Source: Treponema sp. | Lineage (GTDB): Bacteria; Spirochaetota; Spirochaetia; Treponematales; Rectinemataceae | Reading direction: 5' to 3' | Assembly: GCA_012516755.1 (NCBI GenBank) | Contig: JAAYWE010000092.1 | Coordinates: forward strand, 1 to 7,037 | DNA length: 7,037 bases | Shown: positions 5,933-7,037 of the stretch, piece after piece | Position numbering within the stretch: position 1 is the stretch's first letter | Layout: the number at the start of each line of letters is the position of its first letter | Position numbers and translations under genes: made by a program | Notes under the pieces: model-generated | What the model was told of the DNA's origin: nothing | The model's database searches: none | What the model saw: only the letters and a program-made list of their open reading frames with translations

Positions 5933-7037
5933 ATGAATTTCGAAGAAAGAAGAGATCAGGGTGTCAGTAAAGGGGTTTTTTCGATTGTTGGCCTTGTTCT
6001 CATTTTATTCTGCATTTTGCTGGCCAGTTGTGCGAGATTGGAAGGATGGGGTTTGGTCATCTGGTCCGTAAAGGGAACAACGGCCAAAGCAGGCTCTATC
6101 GTCCCAGTTTACCTGAAATCAAACATAAGCAAAACCTATATGATCGGCTTGCCGGACGATAGCAAGACAAAAATAGAAGTGCCATTTGCAACGATTGAGT
6201 TTTTTGCTTCGAAAAAAGCCGCGGAAAAGAGGGCAAGGGAATTTGCACCTTATGCTCTATATTACCTGAGCGCGGGGCGAGATGGTCTTCCTGTGCGCGA
6301 CAAGCCAAGCGTGACCGGCAGAAGAGTCTATCGGCTGATGATTGGCGAATCGGTGAAAGTTCTCAACAGAGTGGAAGGCGAAGCCGTATTCACCGGTGGA
6401 AAAGCGCTCCCCGGAGAGTGGTATTTTGTGCAAGCTGCCGATGGCACCCGAGGCTATGTATTCAGCAATACCATGATTTTATATGAGGAAAAAGAGGGCG
6501 TAAGTGTGCCGGTACTAACAACGGCTCCGACTCCAAGTGTTTCATTGCTCGATATGATATACGCAAAACCTTGGCGTCCGGCTTATTTTCAGCTCATGCT
6601 AGATGAAGACACCGTGGATCCCGACCTTTTCCTGCTACAATATGGCCTTTTTGCGGACGCAAAGAATTCTCAGGTTAGAATAGAACTTCCTGGCTATTCT
6701 AAGGCATTTAGTTTCGGTTCAGTCAGCCAGATAGGAGATTGGCTTGTATTCGAAGGATCAAATCTCAGAATCAAGTTCGAAAACGAATCGACAATTGTAG
6801 CGGATTGGAGTGGTCTAGAGCCTATGCTCCCCGAAGAAGGCTGGACTCCTGGTGGACAGGCGGCTCGTTTCGTGCGCTTCGATGCATCGATTCCGGTTAT
6901 TATCTCAGGAGAGAACTCACGCCGCGATTCGGAATTGAAGGTCTTTTTCCAGAGAGTCTCACAGCTTCAGACAAACGGCAGCTCTTCTTCGGCGACCTTC
7001 CTATCTGACCATGCGGGGATTCTGACTATAGACCTCA
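5933..7037 (+). CDS. SH3-domain lipoprotein, 3' truncated by window end
   Basis: An open frame from the ATG at 5933 runs 368 codons to the end of the window with no stop. The N-terminus is a lipoprotein signal: charged residues 1-13, a hydrophobic core FSIVGLVLILFCILL (16-30) and a lipobox LASC with Cys33 as the acylation site. The mature protein should be anchored in a membrane facing the periplasm or the outside. Residues about 106-184 resemble a bacterial SH3 (SH3b) domain, with GLPVRDKPS, an IGESVKVLNR strand, and WYFVQ...GTRGYVFS at the end. Such domains often bind peptidoglycan or peptide, but binding here is inference. A Thr/Pro/Ser linker (196-203) leads to a C-terminal region that I do not recognise, rich in beta-like segments and aromatic residues. 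No Shine-Dalgarno site precedes the ATG, but the signal peptide and lipobox place the start close to here. The gene is divergent from ppx. Its style recalls spirochaete SH3-containing lipoproteins. Confidence 0.8.
   Translation, partial: MNFEERRDQGVSKGVFSIVGLVLILFCILLASCARLEGWGLVIWSVKGTTAKAGSIVPVYLKSNISKTYMIGLPDDSKTKIEVPFATIEFFASKKAAEKRAREFAPYALYYLSAGRDGLPVRDKPSVTGRRVYRLMIGESVKVLNRVEGEAVFTGGKALPGEWYFVQAADGTRGYVFSNTMILYEEKEGVSVPVLTTAPTPSVSLLDMIYAKPWRPAYFQLMLDEDTVDPDLFLLQYGLFADAKNSQVRIELPGYSKAFSFGSVSQIGDWLVFEGSNLRIKFENESTIVADWSGLEPMLPEEGWTPGGQAARFVRFDASIPVIISGENSRRDSELKVFFQRVSQLQTNGSSSSATFLSDHAGILTIDL

Noticed and set aside
5966..5980. GGGG followed by TTTTTT near the lipoprotein start, as a phase-variation tract
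   Set aside because: Both runs are short, and spirochaete phase-variable genes usually have much longer homopolymers. There is no evidence of variation.
6739..7008. 89-codon plus-strand frame near the window end
   Set aside because: It overlaps the lipoprotein frame, which stays open for 368 codons with a signal peptide and a domain. The overlapping frame is Arg-rich and has no family resemblance.

Overview
The window comes from a bacterium of moderate G+C (mid-40s to high-40s percent by eye, not computed). It carries four recognisable genes, one decayed gene and no RNA genes, CRISPR or insertion sequences that I can see. The combination of an HD-domain exopolyphosphatase, PPK1 and an SH3-domain lipoprotein made me think of Spirochaetota (Treponema/Rectinema-like). 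That assignment is an impression from protein style, not something the sequence proves.

Layout: bases 1-196 hold no confident gene, only a leader with a weak candidate promoter and a good Shine-Dalgarno site for the next gene. Bases 197-1699 (+) encode a cytoplasmic GH13 alpha-amylase-family enzyme with an intact catalytic triad. It converges, with only 29 bp between them, on a minus-strand cluster. In transcription order that cluster is an exopolyphosphatase (Ppx/GppA with HD domain, 5857/5923 to 4271), polyphosphate kinase 1 (4237 to 2057) and the remnant of a NagD-like HAD-IIA phosphatase (about 2060 to 1729). The remnant overlaps the ppk stop codon. On the other side of a short divergent promoter region, bases 5933-7037 (+) encode the first 368 residues of a lipoprotein with a bacterial SH3-type domain. 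This gene runs off the end of the window.

Functionally, ppk and ppx form the classical polyphosphate pair: PPK1 builds polyP from ATP and Ppx removes terminal phosphate. The HAD gene was probably a third, translationally coupled member and has lost its start, its motif I and its cap domain. The GH13 enzyme (alpha-glucan metabolism) is a separate convergent unit. The lipoprotein is divergent and need not share the polyP function.

I found no convincing undescribed system. The points most worth checking are the collapsed HAD gene, the paired Asp-to-Glu changes in the Ppx phosphate loops, the possible leaderless ppx start in a very tight divergent region, and the uncharacterised C-terminal half of the lipoprotein.
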